Source: Rummeliibacillus pycnus_B (GTDB lineage Bacteria > Bacillota > Bacilli > Bacillales_A > Planococcaceae). Taken from it: 32,187 nucleotides of DNA. The stretch is from the NCBI RefSeq assembly GCF_050459865.1, contig NZ_JBCMNM010000073.1, forward strand, positions 1-32,187, in the 5' to 3' direction. Made by a program: the position numbers and the translations under genes. Positions 1 through 7,880 of this stretch are shown piece by piece. The notes under the pieces are model-generated. The model made no database searches. It was not told the origin of the DNA and saw nothing but the letters and a program-made list of their open reading frames with translations. Within the stretch, counting starts at the first letter, position 1. Each line of letters begins with the position of its first letter.

Positions 1-87
1 GCGAAGACTCCTGCGGGAAAGCGAAGCTAATTCTACATCATGTAGAAAACATATTAAATATGAATTTTGCATTATGAAATCGATTCA
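1..87. repeat. Truncated intergenic repeat (core end plus flank module)
   Basis: Bases 1-24 are the reverse complement of the right end of the 169-bp core element at 31999-32167. They run directly into bases matching the reverse complement of that element's left end (GAAGCTAATTCTAC). This looks like a collapsed core with its middle missing, cut by the window edge. Bases 59-87 (TATGAATTTTGC, then TATGAAATCGATTCA) closely match 20460-20488 and, inverted, 25040-25062, so they are a flank module of the same family. The rest, up to the degU terminator, holds no gene. Confidence 0.7.
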
Positions 88-196
88 TGTAACTAAAACT
101 ACTAAATCACGTTCTGATCATTCTGCCTTTTTGAAGAAATCTATAAATAATCTAGGTATCTAACAATTAAATACATTAACACCATCGAAATAGTGT

Positions 197-239
197 AAAA
201 AGGCTAGAGCGACTGTATTATGCCCAGTCTCTCTAGCCT
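197..239 (-). terminator. Intrinsic terminator of degSU
   Basis: AGGCTAGAG (201-209) pairs with CTCTAGCCT (231-239), and inside it GACTG pairs with CAGTC. Read on the minus strand, the hairpin is followed by a T run (bases 201 to 197). It lies about 20 bases past the degU stop. Confidence 0.85.
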
Positions 240-257
240 AGTTATAATTTTAATGTA

Positions 258-932
258 TTATCGTACTTCTACCCAGCCGTTTTTAATCGCTGTTACAACT
301 GCTTGTGTACGGTCGTTTACGTTCATTTTTTGAAGAATGCTTGATACGTGGTTTTTAACCGTTTTTTCTGAGATGAATAATGTTTCACCAATCGCTCTGT
401 TACTTTGTCCATCTGTTAAAAGTTGTAAAACTTCACATTCACGTTTTGTAAGTAAATGGAATGGACGACGAATTTCTGTTTGGTGGAATGATCCTTTGTT
501 TTCACGTTCGCTTAAACGACGATATTCAGCTACTAAATTACGTGTCACTTTTGGATGTAAATATGAGCCACCAGTTGCAACGATTTTAATTGCATCGACA
601 ATTTCATCTGCGTCCATTTCTTTTAGCATATAGCCTAGTGCACCAGATTTTAGAGCATGTGAAACATAAGATTCATCATCGTGGATTGAAAGGATAATCA
701 CTTTTGCGTCTGGATATTTTTCCAGTAATTCAGAAGTAGCCTCTACACCATTTTTTTGTGGCATATTAATATCCATTAATATTACATCTGGTTGATATTC
801 TTCATAAAGTTGAATTACGTCTACACCGTCATCGCCTTCTGCTACTACATCAAAAGTATCTTCAAAATCTAAAATTCGTTTTACACCTTCACGGAATAAT
901 TGGTGGTCATCTACAATAATAATTTTCGTCAT
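258..932 (-). CDS. degU: DegU, two-component response regulator
   Basis: Response regulator of the NarL/FixJ class that, phosphorylated by DegS, controls exoenzymes, competence, motility and biofilm genes in Bacillus. The N-terminal receiver domain (about residues 3-120) has the acidic pair DD at 8-9, phospho-acceptor Asp54 in ILMDINMP, and the Lys in GYMLKEMD. A LuxR-type helix-turn-helix follows at about 160-222 (LLTKRECEVLQLL, then ISEKTVKNHVSSI). Length 224 is close to the Bacillus protein. The start is backed by AGGAGG seven bases upstream. It lies 27 bases after the degS stop on the same strand, so the two form an operon ending in the hairpin at 197-239. Identification is firm from sequence and synteny with degS and yvyE. 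Confidence 0.97.
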   Translation of the reverse strand: MTKIIIVDDHQLFREGVKRILDFEDTFDVVAEGDDGVDVIQLYEEYQPDVILMDINMPQKNGVEATSELLEKYPDAKVIILSIHDDESYVSHALKSGALGYMLKEMDADEIVDAIKIVATGGSYLHPKVTRNLVAEYRRLSERENKGSFHQTEIRRPFHLLTKRECEVLQLLTDGQSNRAIGETLFISEKTVKNHVSSILQKMNVNDRTQAVVTAIKNGWVEVR

Positions 933-959
933 ATATAGTTCCTCCTAAAATGGGTACCT

Positions 960-2114
960 TTAATTTTTCTGTTCTTGATTTAATGGGATATTAAACATAA
1001 TTCGCGTTCCTTGATTTTCAGAAGATGTTAAATTCATTTCGCCATTTAATAATTCAACTCTTTCACGCATGCCAATTAAGCCAAAGGAATTGTTTTTTAC
1101 AATATTTGTATCGAATCCAATTCCATTGTCCTTAATAGTAAAATTGAATTGTTCTTTTCTCCATTCAAAGTTTACCCATACATCGCGTGATTTACCATGT
1201 TTTATTGAATTATTTACACATTCTTGAACAAGTCTGAATACAGCTACTTCGTAATTTGTACCTATACGGACTTGTTCACCAATTGAATTAAAATGAACTA
1301 TAGTTCCTTCGTTGTATTCTTCTACTGAACTCAAGTATTTTTTCAAAGTTGGTACGATGCCTAGGTCATCTAAAGCCATAGGTCGCAAATCATAGATAAT
1401 TCGTCGAACTTCATGTAAAGCATCTCGTACCATAACTTTTAATGATGATAATTCTTTTAACGCTTGTTCAATTCCTCTTTCTTGATATGTGCGATTGATT
1501 AAATCTGTACGTAACAATACATTTGCGAGCATTTGAGCAGGGCCATCATGTATTTCTCTTGAGATACGTTTTCTTTCTTCTTCCGTAGCTTCAATGATTT
1601 TAATCGTATAATCTTCTTTCATCTTAGCATTCTCAAGTGCCGGGCCAATATGCTTAAGATCGAACGTTAAATAATTTAAAACAACATTTACTTGGTTTAC
1701 AAGATGATCCGCTCTCTCAATGGTATCAAGTAGAGTACGCATTCGTCTTTCTAAATCATCTCGTTTTTCTCGTAATTGTTTTTCTTCAGCTTGAAGAATT
1801 GAATATCGAATCTGTATTTGATTTGCTTGATCATAAGCTTTGTGAATTTCTTCTTCCGAAAATATCTTAAAATTCTTTGATACTTCTGCTAAGCGTCTTC
1901 TTGAAAGTCTTGATTTTGTTTCAAGTACATCATTTTCGGATATTACATTCTCTATTTTAGAACGAACTTCTTCAAGTTCAAGTTTCATCTCTTCAAATGT
2001 TTGTCTGCTTTGTTCACTAATCGTAAAGATGTCATTCTTTGATTCATCTATCGTTTTAACCATACGATTGAAGATCAAATCTAATGATTTCAAATCAATT
2101 TCATCATTTAACAT
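960..2114 (-). CDS. degS: DegS, cytosolic sensor histidine kinase
   Basis: Sensor kinase for DegU. There is no signal peptide or membrane segment, as expected for DegS, which is soluble. Residues 1-150 are a long coiled-coil sensor region rich in Glu, Lys and Arg. The HisKA_3 dimerisation and phospho-acceptor site is SREIHDGPAQML with His189, the same residue number as the Bacillus subtilis kinase. The HATPase domain occupies about 285-380, with QECVNNSIKHGKS as N box and DNGIGFD and GLIGMRERV as G boxes. The start is preceded by AAGGGTGATG. It is the first gene of the degSU operon and is divergent from yvyE across 191 bases, the same arrangement as in Bacillus. The C-terminal tail after the last G box is short. 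Confidence 0.97.
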   Translation of the reverse strand: MLNDEIDLKSLDLIFNRMVKTIDESKNDIFTISEQSRQTFEEMKLELEEVRSKIENVISENDVLETKSRLSRRRLAEVSKNFKIFSEEEIHKAYDQANQIQIRYSILQAEEKQLREKRDDLERRMRTLLDTIERADHLVNQVNVVLNYLTFDLKHIGPALENAKMKEDYTIKIIEATEEERKRISREIHDGPAQMLANVLLRTDLINRTYQERGIEQALKELSSLKVMVRDALHEVRRIIYDLRPMALDDLGIVPTLKKYLSSVEEYNEGTIVHFNSIGEQVRIGTNYEVAVFRLVQECVNNSIKHGKSRDVWVNFEWRKEQFNFTIKDNGIGFDTNIVKNNSFGLIGMRERVELLNGEMNLTSSENQGTRIMFNIPLNQEQKN

Positions 2115-2305
2115 TCACATCACCCTTACATTTTGTGCTACATTTAAAATAAATAATACGCATTAAAGAAACAAAGGAAAATATATCTTTCCTACTGTGC
2201 CCATAAAATATTATATCATTAGTCAGCCATAAGACTATTAAATTATGATGTCAAGAAGATGTCAAAGGTTTCATTAGGTAATACCTATATAAAGAGGAGT
2301 GTAAC

Positions 2306-2941
2306 ATGAGAAAATATTATTTAACACTAAAAAGTTTTGGAACGAGCGAAATCGTTATATCAAAATCCAGATTTATCGCTAACTGTAAAAGAGTTGAATC
2401 TGAACAAGAAGCGATGGAATTTATCCAATATATAAAAAAAGAACATAACAGCGCCACTCATAATTGTTCTGCGTATTTAATTGGTGAGCATGACCAAATT
2501 CAAAAGGCAAATGATGATGGTGAACCAAGCGGAACAGCTGGCGTACCCATTTTAGAAGTGCTAAAAAAGCAACATTTACAAGACACTGCAGTTGTAATCA
2601 CTCGATATTTCGGAGGCATTAAATTAGGGGCAGGAGGATTAGTCCGTGCTTATGGTAAAGCAACTACAGCTGGAATTGATGCATCTGGCGTAGTTGAACG
2701 TCAGGTTCACCACCTTATGAAAATCGATGTTGAATATGTTTGGTTGGGTAAACTTGAAAATGAAATTCGAAACTCTTCCTATTTAATGAAGGACGTAAAT
2801 TATGCCGATCATGTGGAATTTTATGTTTTTGTTCCTGAAGAAGAAGAATATAAATTTACAGAATGGCTTACAGAAATGACAAACGGACAAGCTAATATTA
2901 CATGTGATGACAAGTTATTTTTGGAATTTGACAAAGAATAG
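2306..2941 (+). CDS. yvyE: YvyE/YigZ-family (IMPACT-like) protein
   Basis: Member of the YigZ/IMPACT family (UPF0029), a conserved cytosolic protein of unclear role that has been linked to translation or proline peptides. The N-terminal domain (about 15-125) shows the family signatures DDGEPSGTAG and ITRYFGGIKLGAGGLVRAY. A small ferredoxin-like DUF1949 domain fills about 140-205. Length 211 is close to the family norm (about 210-217). RBS GAGGAG sits eight bases before the ATG. It is divergent from degS and followed after 142 bases by tagV, which has its own promoter, so it may be transcribed alone. The name follows the Bacillus neighbour of degS; the biochemical function is not established. 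Confidence 0.93.
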   Translation: MRKYYLTLKSFGTSEIVISKSRFIANCKRVESEQEAMEFIQYIKKEHNSATHNCSAYLIGEHDQIQKANDDGEPSGTAGVPILEVLKKQHLQDTAVVITRYFGGIKLGAGGLVRAYGKATTAGIDASGVVERQVHHLMKIDVEYVWLGKLENEIRNSSYLMKDVNYADHVEFYVFVPEEEEYKFTEWLTEMTNGQANITCDDKLFLEFDKE

Positions 2942-2953
2942 CGAAAAATTGAT

Positions 2954-2982
2954 TTTACTGATGAAACTCCTCATAGTATAAT
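2954..2982 (+). promoter_or_regulatory. Candidate sigma-A promoter for tagV
   Basis: TTTACT (2954-2959), 17 bases, then a perfect TATAAT (2977-2982). It lies about 100 bases before the tagV start, in the yvyE-tagV gap. The -35 matches the consensus at four of six bases. Confidence 0.6.
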
Positions 2983-3083
2983 TAAATTTGTCACACGAAA
3001 AAGTGGAAACCTTATTTTTGTTGCTGGCGTCTAATACAAATACAACATGTAAATTAGTATTCCTAATTTAGAGGAGAATATAT

Positions 3084-4247
3084 ATGACAAATTCAAGAAT
3101 ACAGGCGAAAAAGGAGAGAAAAGCACCTAAGAAAAAAAAGCGTTTGATTTTAAAAAGCTTTTTAATATTGATTACTTTAATGCTTGTTTCTGCTGGATCC
3201 TATGCTTTCTACCTTTACAAACAAGGAGAAAAAGCTGCAAATAAAGCTTTCGATAAAGATAATACACGCGTTAAATCCGAATTAAGGGATGCAAAAGTCG
3301 AACCTTTAAAAGACAATATTTCCATTCTATTTGTTGGAATCGATGATAGTGAAAAGAGGGAACAAGGTTCTGACCACTCACGCTCAGATTCTCTTATGCT
3401 TGCAACATTAAACAACAAAGATAAATCTGTAAAATTACTAAGTATTCCTCGAGATTCATATGTTTATATCCCTTATGTAGGTCGTAATGATAAAATTACA
3501 CACGCTCACGCATACGGTGGCACTCAAGCGACAATCGATACAGTTGAAAATCTACTAGACGTTCCAGTAGATTATTATTATCGTTTAAACTTTGATTCTT
3601 TTATCCAAATTGTAGATGCACTCGGCGGAATCGAAGTAAATGTACCGTATGAAATGCACGAACTTGATGAAAATGATAAACGTACAGTTAACTTAAAACC
3701 AGGAATGCAAACATTAAATGGTCGAGAAGCATTAGCTCTTGCACGTACACGCCATCAAGATAATGACATTAAACGTGGCGAACGCCAACAAATGATTTTA
3801 GAAGCCATTATTAAAAAAGCTTCTTCTGTTTCATCACTTACAAAATACGATGATATTTTAGCTGCTGTAGGTAACAATATGAAAACCAACATGACATTCG
3901 GCGAAATGAAATCACTTGCAGCTTACTTAAAGAACGGTATGCCAAAAGTCGATTCCCTTTCTTTAAAAGGTTACGATGATATGTCAACTGGCGTTTACTA
4001 TTACAAACTAGATACCAACAATCTTGCTGAAATTAAACAAACACTGCAAAACCATTTAGGTCTTACCAATAAAGATATAAACAAATCAAAAACAGATTCT
4101 AACAATAACTCAACAACAAACACGAATAACAGCGGATATGGTTCTGATTATCAATCCGGTTCAAATAACAATTATAGTGGCTCTGGCTCAGGTAGCAACT
4201 TTAACTCAAATTACAATTCGAATAATAACTCGAACAATAACCAATAA
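3084..4247 (+). CDS. tagV: LytR-CpsA-Psr (LCP) wall polymer ligase, TagV/YvhJ-like
   Basis: Transfers wall teichoic acid (or a related anionic polymer) from undecaprenyl pyrophosphate onto peptidoglycan outside the membrane. A basic cytosolic start (residues 1-20, KKKKR) is followed by one membrane segment at about 21-45, then the LCP domain at about 78-245. Family residues are visible: SRSDSLM with Arg100 and Asp102, IPRDSY with Arg123, LARTRHQDND with Arg221, Arg223 and Asp228, and KRGERQQ with Arg231 and Arg234. The tail (about 335-387) is low-complexity Ser, Asn and Gly, probably a flexible wall spacer. RBS GAGGAG precedes the ATG. It sits next to yvyE and tagO, as yvhJ (tagV) does in Bacillus subtilis. 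The choice of TagV over TagT or TagU rests on that synteny. Confidence 0.85.
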   Translation: MTNSRIQAKKERKAPKKKKRLILKSFLILITLMLVSAGSYAFYLYKQGEKAANKAFDKDNTRVKSELRDAKVEPLKDNISILFVGIDDSEKREQGSDHSRSDSLMLATLNNKDKSVKLLSIPRDSYVYIPYVGRNDKITHAHAYGGTQATIDTVENLLDVPVDYYYRLNFDSFIQIVDALGGIEVNVPYEMHELDENDKRTVNLKPGMQTLNGREALALARTRHQDNDIKRGERQQMILEAIIKKASSVSSLTKYDDILAAVGNNMKTNMTFGEMKSLAAYLKNGMPKVDSLSLKGYDDMSTGVYYYKLDTNNLAEIKQTLQNHLGLTNKDINKSKTDSNNNSTTNTNNSGYGSDYQSGSNNNYSGSGSGSNFNSNYNSNNNSNNNQ

Positions 4248-4250
4248 TAT

Positions 4251-4290
4251 AAAGGCATCTAAAAGCATATAGCTGATAGATGCCTTTTGT
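4251..4290 (+). terminator. Terminator of tagV
   Basis: AAAGGCATCT (4251-4260) and AGATGCCTTT (4278-4287) form a perfect 10-bp stem ending in TTTTG, three bases past the tagV stop. Confidence 0.85.
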
Positions 4291-4440
4291 TTGTTATTAT
4301 GAAGATGAGATTGATTGGTTGCTGAGGATTATGATTTAGTTCATTAAATGGATATAGACGATTGTGCTTTTTTAACTTTCGCATCATTTTTCACACAAAT
4401 TTTAGTCAATCTCTTTATCATATAAATTTCATTTATAAAT

Positions 4441-4490
4441 AAAAAGAGTGGCGCTAAAAGATCGTTATCTAAGGATCTTTTAGGCCACTC
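4441..4490 (-). terminator. Terminator of tagO
   Basis: GAGTGGC plus CTAAAAGATC (4446-4463) pairs with GATCTTTTAG plus GCCACTC (4474-4490), a 17-bp stem with one unpaired base. On the minus strand a TTTTT run follows (4445 to 4441). The 4291-4440 stretch between this and the tagV terminator shows nothing else. Confidence 0.88.
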
Positions 4491-4506
4491 TCATTATTTT
4501 TTCGTT

Positions 4507-5544
4507 TTATTTCTTCCGAACAAGGTTTAACAATGGTCGATAATTTTGTCCAGCTAGTCCAATTACTTCAACGAATAACTCGATTGAAATCAAGATTACT
4601 GTGATTAGAAGGATAGCACCCCAAAGTTTTGCCATTGTGAAGATAATCGCTGCTAATCCGAACATGGCAGCAATACCATAAATGATTAATACTGTTTGAC
4701 GATGTGTAAAGCCAATACTCATCAAACGGTGATGCAAGTGAGATTTATCTGGGCTAAATGGTGGTTGTTTATTTAACAAACGACGCACAATAGCGAAGAA
4801 TGTATCTGAAATTGGAACACCTAACATAATAATAGGAATTACTAAAGAAACAAATGTTACGTTTTTAAATCCGAGTAAGGCTAAAACAGAAATCATAAAT
4901 CCGAGGAACAATGCCCCAGTGTCACCCATGAAAATTTTAGCTGGGTGGAAGTTATAAAATAGGAATCCAGCTGTACTTGCTGCAAGAATTAATGCCATTG
5001 CAAGTACGAATACGTTCCCCATTGTTAACGCCATGGCAGCAAGTGTTAGCAATGAAATTGTTGAAACACCGGCTGCAAGGCCATCTAATCCATCTATTAA
5101 GTTAATCGCATTCGTAATACCAATAATCCAAATTAAAGTTAATGGAATACTTAAGTAACCAAAATCTAATTTTCCATCAAATGGTAAATTAATAGAATCA
5201 ATTCGAACATCCCCAAAGAAAATTACGATTGCTGCGGCAATTGTTTGCCCAAACAATTTTGTTTTAGGAGAGATTTCAAACATATCATCAAGGACGCCTG
5301 TCACTATAATAACAAAGCTTCCTATTAAGATTGCAATCATTGATTCATCCATAGGTCGTGCAACCACTACACCAATAAGGAAAGCTAGGAAAATAGCTAA
5401 CCCGCCTAATCGAGGCATAACATGGTCGTGCACTTTACGATAATTTGGTTTATCGACGGCACCAATACGGTATGCGAGTCGTTTAACAAGCGGAGTCAAC
5501 AGAATTGAAGCGACGAAGGCTACAACTAATGCTAGGTAATTCAT
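4507..5544 (-). CDS. tagO: TagO, undecaprenyl-phosphate GlcNAc-1-phosphate transferase
   Basis: Integral membrane enzyme of the MraY/WecA family. It moves GlcNAc-1-phosphate from UDP-GlcNAc to undecaprenyl phosphate, the first committed step of wall teichoic acid synthesis. About ten to eleven hydrophobic helices cover the 345 residues. Family motifs are present: the DKPNYRKVHD loop near 31-40, the Asp pair of GVLDDM at 86-87, NLIDGLDGL at 148-156, the FMGDTGALFLG motif, and the SHLHHRL loop typical of WecA/TagO rather than MraY. RBS AAGGAGG lies ten bases before the ATG. It is single, convergent with tagV, with its own terminator and probably its own extended -10 promoter. Cooperation with TagA (20853-21578) in making the linkage unit is inferred from the pathway. 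Confidence 0.93.
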   Translation of the reverse strand: MNYLALVVAFVASILLTPLVKRLAYRIGAVDKPNYRKVHDHVMPRLGGLAIFLAFLIGVVVARPMDESMIAILIGSFVIIVTGVLDDMFEISPKTKLFGQTIAAAIVIFFGDVRIDSINLPFDGKLDFGYLSIPLTLIWIIGITNAINLIDGLDGLAAGVSTISLLTLAAMALTMGNVFVLAMALILAASTAGFLFYNFHPAKIFMGDTGALFLGFMISVLALLGFKNVTFVSLVIPIIMLGVPISDTFFAIVRRLLNKQPPFSPDKSHLHHRLMSIGFTHRQTVLIIYGIAAMFGLAAIIFTMAKLWGAILLITVILISIELFVEVIGLAGQNYRPLLNLVRKK

Positions 5545-5637
5545 ATATTACCCATCCTCCTTATAAACTCTACATATATTAAAAAATGCGCAATAAAAAA
5601 CGCATTCAAATGTTTATCATCATCGAATACAAAAAGT

Positions 5638-5646
5638 ATTATAGCA
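5638..5646 (-). promoter_or_regulatory. Candidate extended -10 promoter of tagO
   Basis: Read on the minus strand: TGC followed by a perfect TATAAT, about 95 bases before the tagO start. No good -35 is visible, which fits an extended -10 promoter. A small hairpin (ATGCG with CGCAT) lies in the leader. Confidence 0.45.
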
Positions 5647-5770
5647 TGATTTCTTGAAAATAACACTCGGTTTCAATTAATTTCTTACCATATTACTATT
5701 TTCGTACTTTTTATTCATACTTCTACCAAAGACGATATAAAACCTTAAATTGTTCCAGAATCATTAGAAA

Positions 5771-5797
5771 TCTCCTGGCGCGCGTACTGCCAGGAGA
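5771..5797 (-). terminator. Stem-loop after the chemoreceptor gene, possible terminator
   Basis: TCTCCTGGC (5771-5779) and GCCAGGAGA (5789-5797) form a perfect 9-bp stem with a GC-rich loop, 57 bases past the stop at 5854. The T run after it on the minus strand is short (TTTCT), so termination would be weak. Confidence 0.5.
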
Positions 5798-5853
5798 TCC
5801 TTAATCCTTACTTAGTATGTATCCATTTTCTTGAATTTTTAATCATTTTTTGT

Positions 5854-7545
5854 TTATGACAAACTGAATTTCTCAGTCGTTGTATACATACCTTTTGTTT
5901 GCTCATGTACGTCATCTACTAAATGAGAGAGCTTTTTAACAGTTGAATTATTTTCTAACAGAATTTCGTTTGTATGCTCAATATGAGCAGTACTACTAGT
6001 AATCGTATGATTTAGATGTTCGATAAATTCTATTGTTTTTGTTTTTTCTTCTTCAAGCTCCGTAATTTGATTCTCCATATCTGTGAATTGTTGTTTTGTG
6101 TCTTGAATATATGCCGTGATGGCTTCCATTTCTGTTGCTATTTTCTTCACAGCTTCTCCACTATTTACGGATGTATCAAGTCCTGCATTAAATGCATTTT
6201 CCATTGACTTTCCTTGCGTAGTAATCTGATCAGATAATGTATGAATCGTATTTGCAGCATTTGATACTTCATCAGCAAGCTCTCTAACTTCTTCTGCTAC
6301 TACCGCAAATCCTTTTCCAGCTTCACCAGATCTAGCAGCTTCAATCTCTGCATTTATAGCCAATAGATGAGTTTGTTTAGAAATTTGTTTTACTAATAGA
6401 GAAACACGTACGATTTCATCAGTTCGTTCTTGTAACAGTTTTCTCTCTTCTTCTGATTCTAGTAATAACGTTTTTAAAATATCCATTTGATCTACTGCTT
6501 CATGCATTGATTGATTGCTTTCATATATTAATTTCTCAGCATCATTACCTTTTGAAGAAAGTTCATGTATTTCTTGAATCATAAATTGCAAATTTTGCGA
6601 AAAATGATCCATAAATTGAACAATCTTATCTGATAATGCTTGTTGTTCTTTTGCATTTTTTAGACATTTTTCTAATAGTTTCGAAACATCATTAGTACCC
6701 TCAACCGTATTATATGAATATTGCTGTAAAACGGCACTATCTTGTGAAATCGTATCGGCGGATTGCTTAATCATTTGAATCATCTCAGTAAGTTGATGCT
6801 TCATATGATTCATTCCCTTTGATACTTGTCCAATTTCATCATTTGTGACAATTGGCAAATCTTGTACTTCAAGATGCCCTTTAGAGATAGCACGTGTTGT
6901 ACTTGCAACACGTTCAAGTTGGTTACGTATTTGATGATTCGTTCTAAGTAATAATAACAATGAGATTGTCATTGCAAGCAAAAATGATCCACATAAAAGA
7001 TAAATAGTTTGTTGCTGACTTTCTTTCATTTTTGATAATATCACTGTTCTTTCTTGTGATTTATTTTCTTGAACTAAAGTAAGCTTGTCGATTATTTTCC
7101 CATATGAATCATAAACGGAATTCAATTGTCTACGTTTTGCAATATTGTCTTTTACAGCTACTGATTTTTTTAATCGAACTGTAAAAAGCTGTTCAATTCG
7201 CTTCTGTTCTTTTAAAACTAACTCTTGATCATCAACAGATAGATATGAATTGGCATTTTTTAGTTCCTTATTAAGCATATCTTCCGTTTTATTATAATCT
7301 TCTTCATATTGAGGTAATGGATCTCCAGTATAATGAATAATTGAAATATAGAGTGCACTAAAATCTTTTGATACTTTATCAATATCCTTAATATGTTCAG
7401 ACAAACTATTAAGTTCTTCAGACCATCTTTTATTGTTATTTACTTGAAAAATCAACATTACACTCATTATAGCGAATAGTATAAACGAACTACATAAGGT
7501 GAGTAAATATTTTTTACGTAATGACATTTTATTCCATTTAAACAT
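5854..7545 (-). CDS. Transmembrane methyl-accepting chemotaxis protein
   Basis: Chemoreceptor that would signal to CheA/CheW. The frame is open to a TTG at 7569, but GAGGAGG sits just before the ATG at 7545, so that start (MFKWNKMS) is chosen, giving 563 residues. Membrane segment 1 is at about 12-35. An extracellular helical sensor of roughly 145 residues follows, of a four-helix-bundle type. Segment 2 (YLLCGSFLLAMTISLLLLL) leads into a HAMP domain. The signalling domain has the conserved hairpin tip EIEAARSGEAGKGFAVVAEE. There is no C-terminal CheR-docking pentapeptide. The ligand cannot be read from the sequence. The gene is divergent from brnQ over 335 bases containing a dyad and a WalR-like pair. 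A sigma-D type promoter was looked for and not seen. Confidence 0.92.
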   Translation of the reverse strand: MFKWNKMSLRKKYLLTLCSSFILFAIMSVMLIFQVNNNKRWSEELNSLSEHIKDIDKVSKDFSALYISIIHYTGDPLPQYEEDYNKTEDMLNKELKNANSYLSVDDQELVLKEQKRIEQLFTVRLKKSVAVKDNIAKRRQLNSVYDSYGKIIDKLTLVQENKSQERTVILSKMKESQQQTIYLLCGSFLLAMTISLLLLLRTNHQIRNQLERVASTTRAISKGHLEVQDLPIVTNDEIGQVSKGMNHMKHQLTEMIQMIKQSADTISQDSAVLQQYSYNTVEGTNDVSKLLEKCLKNAKEQQALSDKIVQFMDHFSQNLQFMIQEIHELSSKGNDAEKLIYESNQSMHEAVDQMDILKTLLLESEEERKLLQERTDEIVRVSLLVKQISKQTHLLAINAEIEAARSGEAGKGFAVVAEEVRELADEVSNAANTIHTLSDQITTQGKSMENAFNAGLDTSVNSGEAVKKIATEMEAITAYIQDTKQQFTDMENQITELEEEKTKTIEFIEHLNHTITSSTAHIEHTNEILLENNSTVKKLSHLVDDVHEQTKGMYTTTEKFSLS

Positions 7546-7590
7546 GTAAAAACGCCTCCTCAGCAACAATTTATCATAGACATATATGAC

Positions 7591-7608
7591 TTTGTATGGA
7601 CATACAAA
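7591..7608. promoter_or_regulatory. 18-bp perfect dyad upstream of the chemoreceptor
   Basis: TTTGTATG, GA, CATACAAA: two perfect 8-base arms. It lies 46 bases before the receptor ATG. It could be an operator or a leader hairpin; no regulator is identified. Confidence 0.45.
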
Positions 7609-7621
7609 CTTTTAATAATTT

Positions 7622-7638
7622 TTTACAATATCTTTACA
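7622..7638 (-). promoter_or_regulatory. WalR-like hexamer pair
   Basis: Minus strand: TGTAAA, five bases, TGTAAA. This fits the WalR (YycF) pattern TGTWAH-N5-TGTWAH. In AT-rich DNA one such pair could arise by chance, and a chemoreceptor is not a usual WalR target, so this is tentative. Confidence 0.25.
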
Positions 7639-7652
7639 AAAATTTTATTCTT

Positions 7653-7799
7653 AATTTTCATTTATTTTAGAAAATTCTACCCTCTAACTTTACGATTTTA
7701 TTTTTTTATTAAAATTAAAGGTTTCATTCTGTACATTTTCGTGTTAATCTATTCAAGTAACTTTTCACAACCGTTTTAATTAGAATTTTCAGATAACAA
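7653..7799. promoter_or_regulatory. Candidate CodY boxes upstream of brnQ
   Basis: The best match to the 15-base CodY consensus AATTTTCWGAAAATT is AATTTTCAGATAACA at 7785-7799 (12 of 15), 82 bases before brnQ. Two weaker overlapping matches (11 of 15 each) are at 7653-7667 and 7662-7676. CodY represses brnQ in Bacillus subtilis, so the placement makes sense, but AT-rich DNA gives chance matches. Confidence 0.35.
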
Positions 7800-7880
7800 A
7801 GAATATTTAATTATTAGCGTTCTAATTTCATAAACTTTTTCAGAGATTATTCGCAAGTACATTTTAAAGGAGTCTTTTTT

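Noticed and set aside
7546..7569. Upstream TTG start of the first chemoreceptor
   Set aside because: The extra codons are the GAGGAGG ribosome site itself; the ATG at 7545 is correctly spaced.
7570..7880. T-box or other riboswitch before brnQ
   Set aside because: No AGGGTGGNACCGCG-type T-box core, specifier stem or terminator/antiterminator pair is visible.
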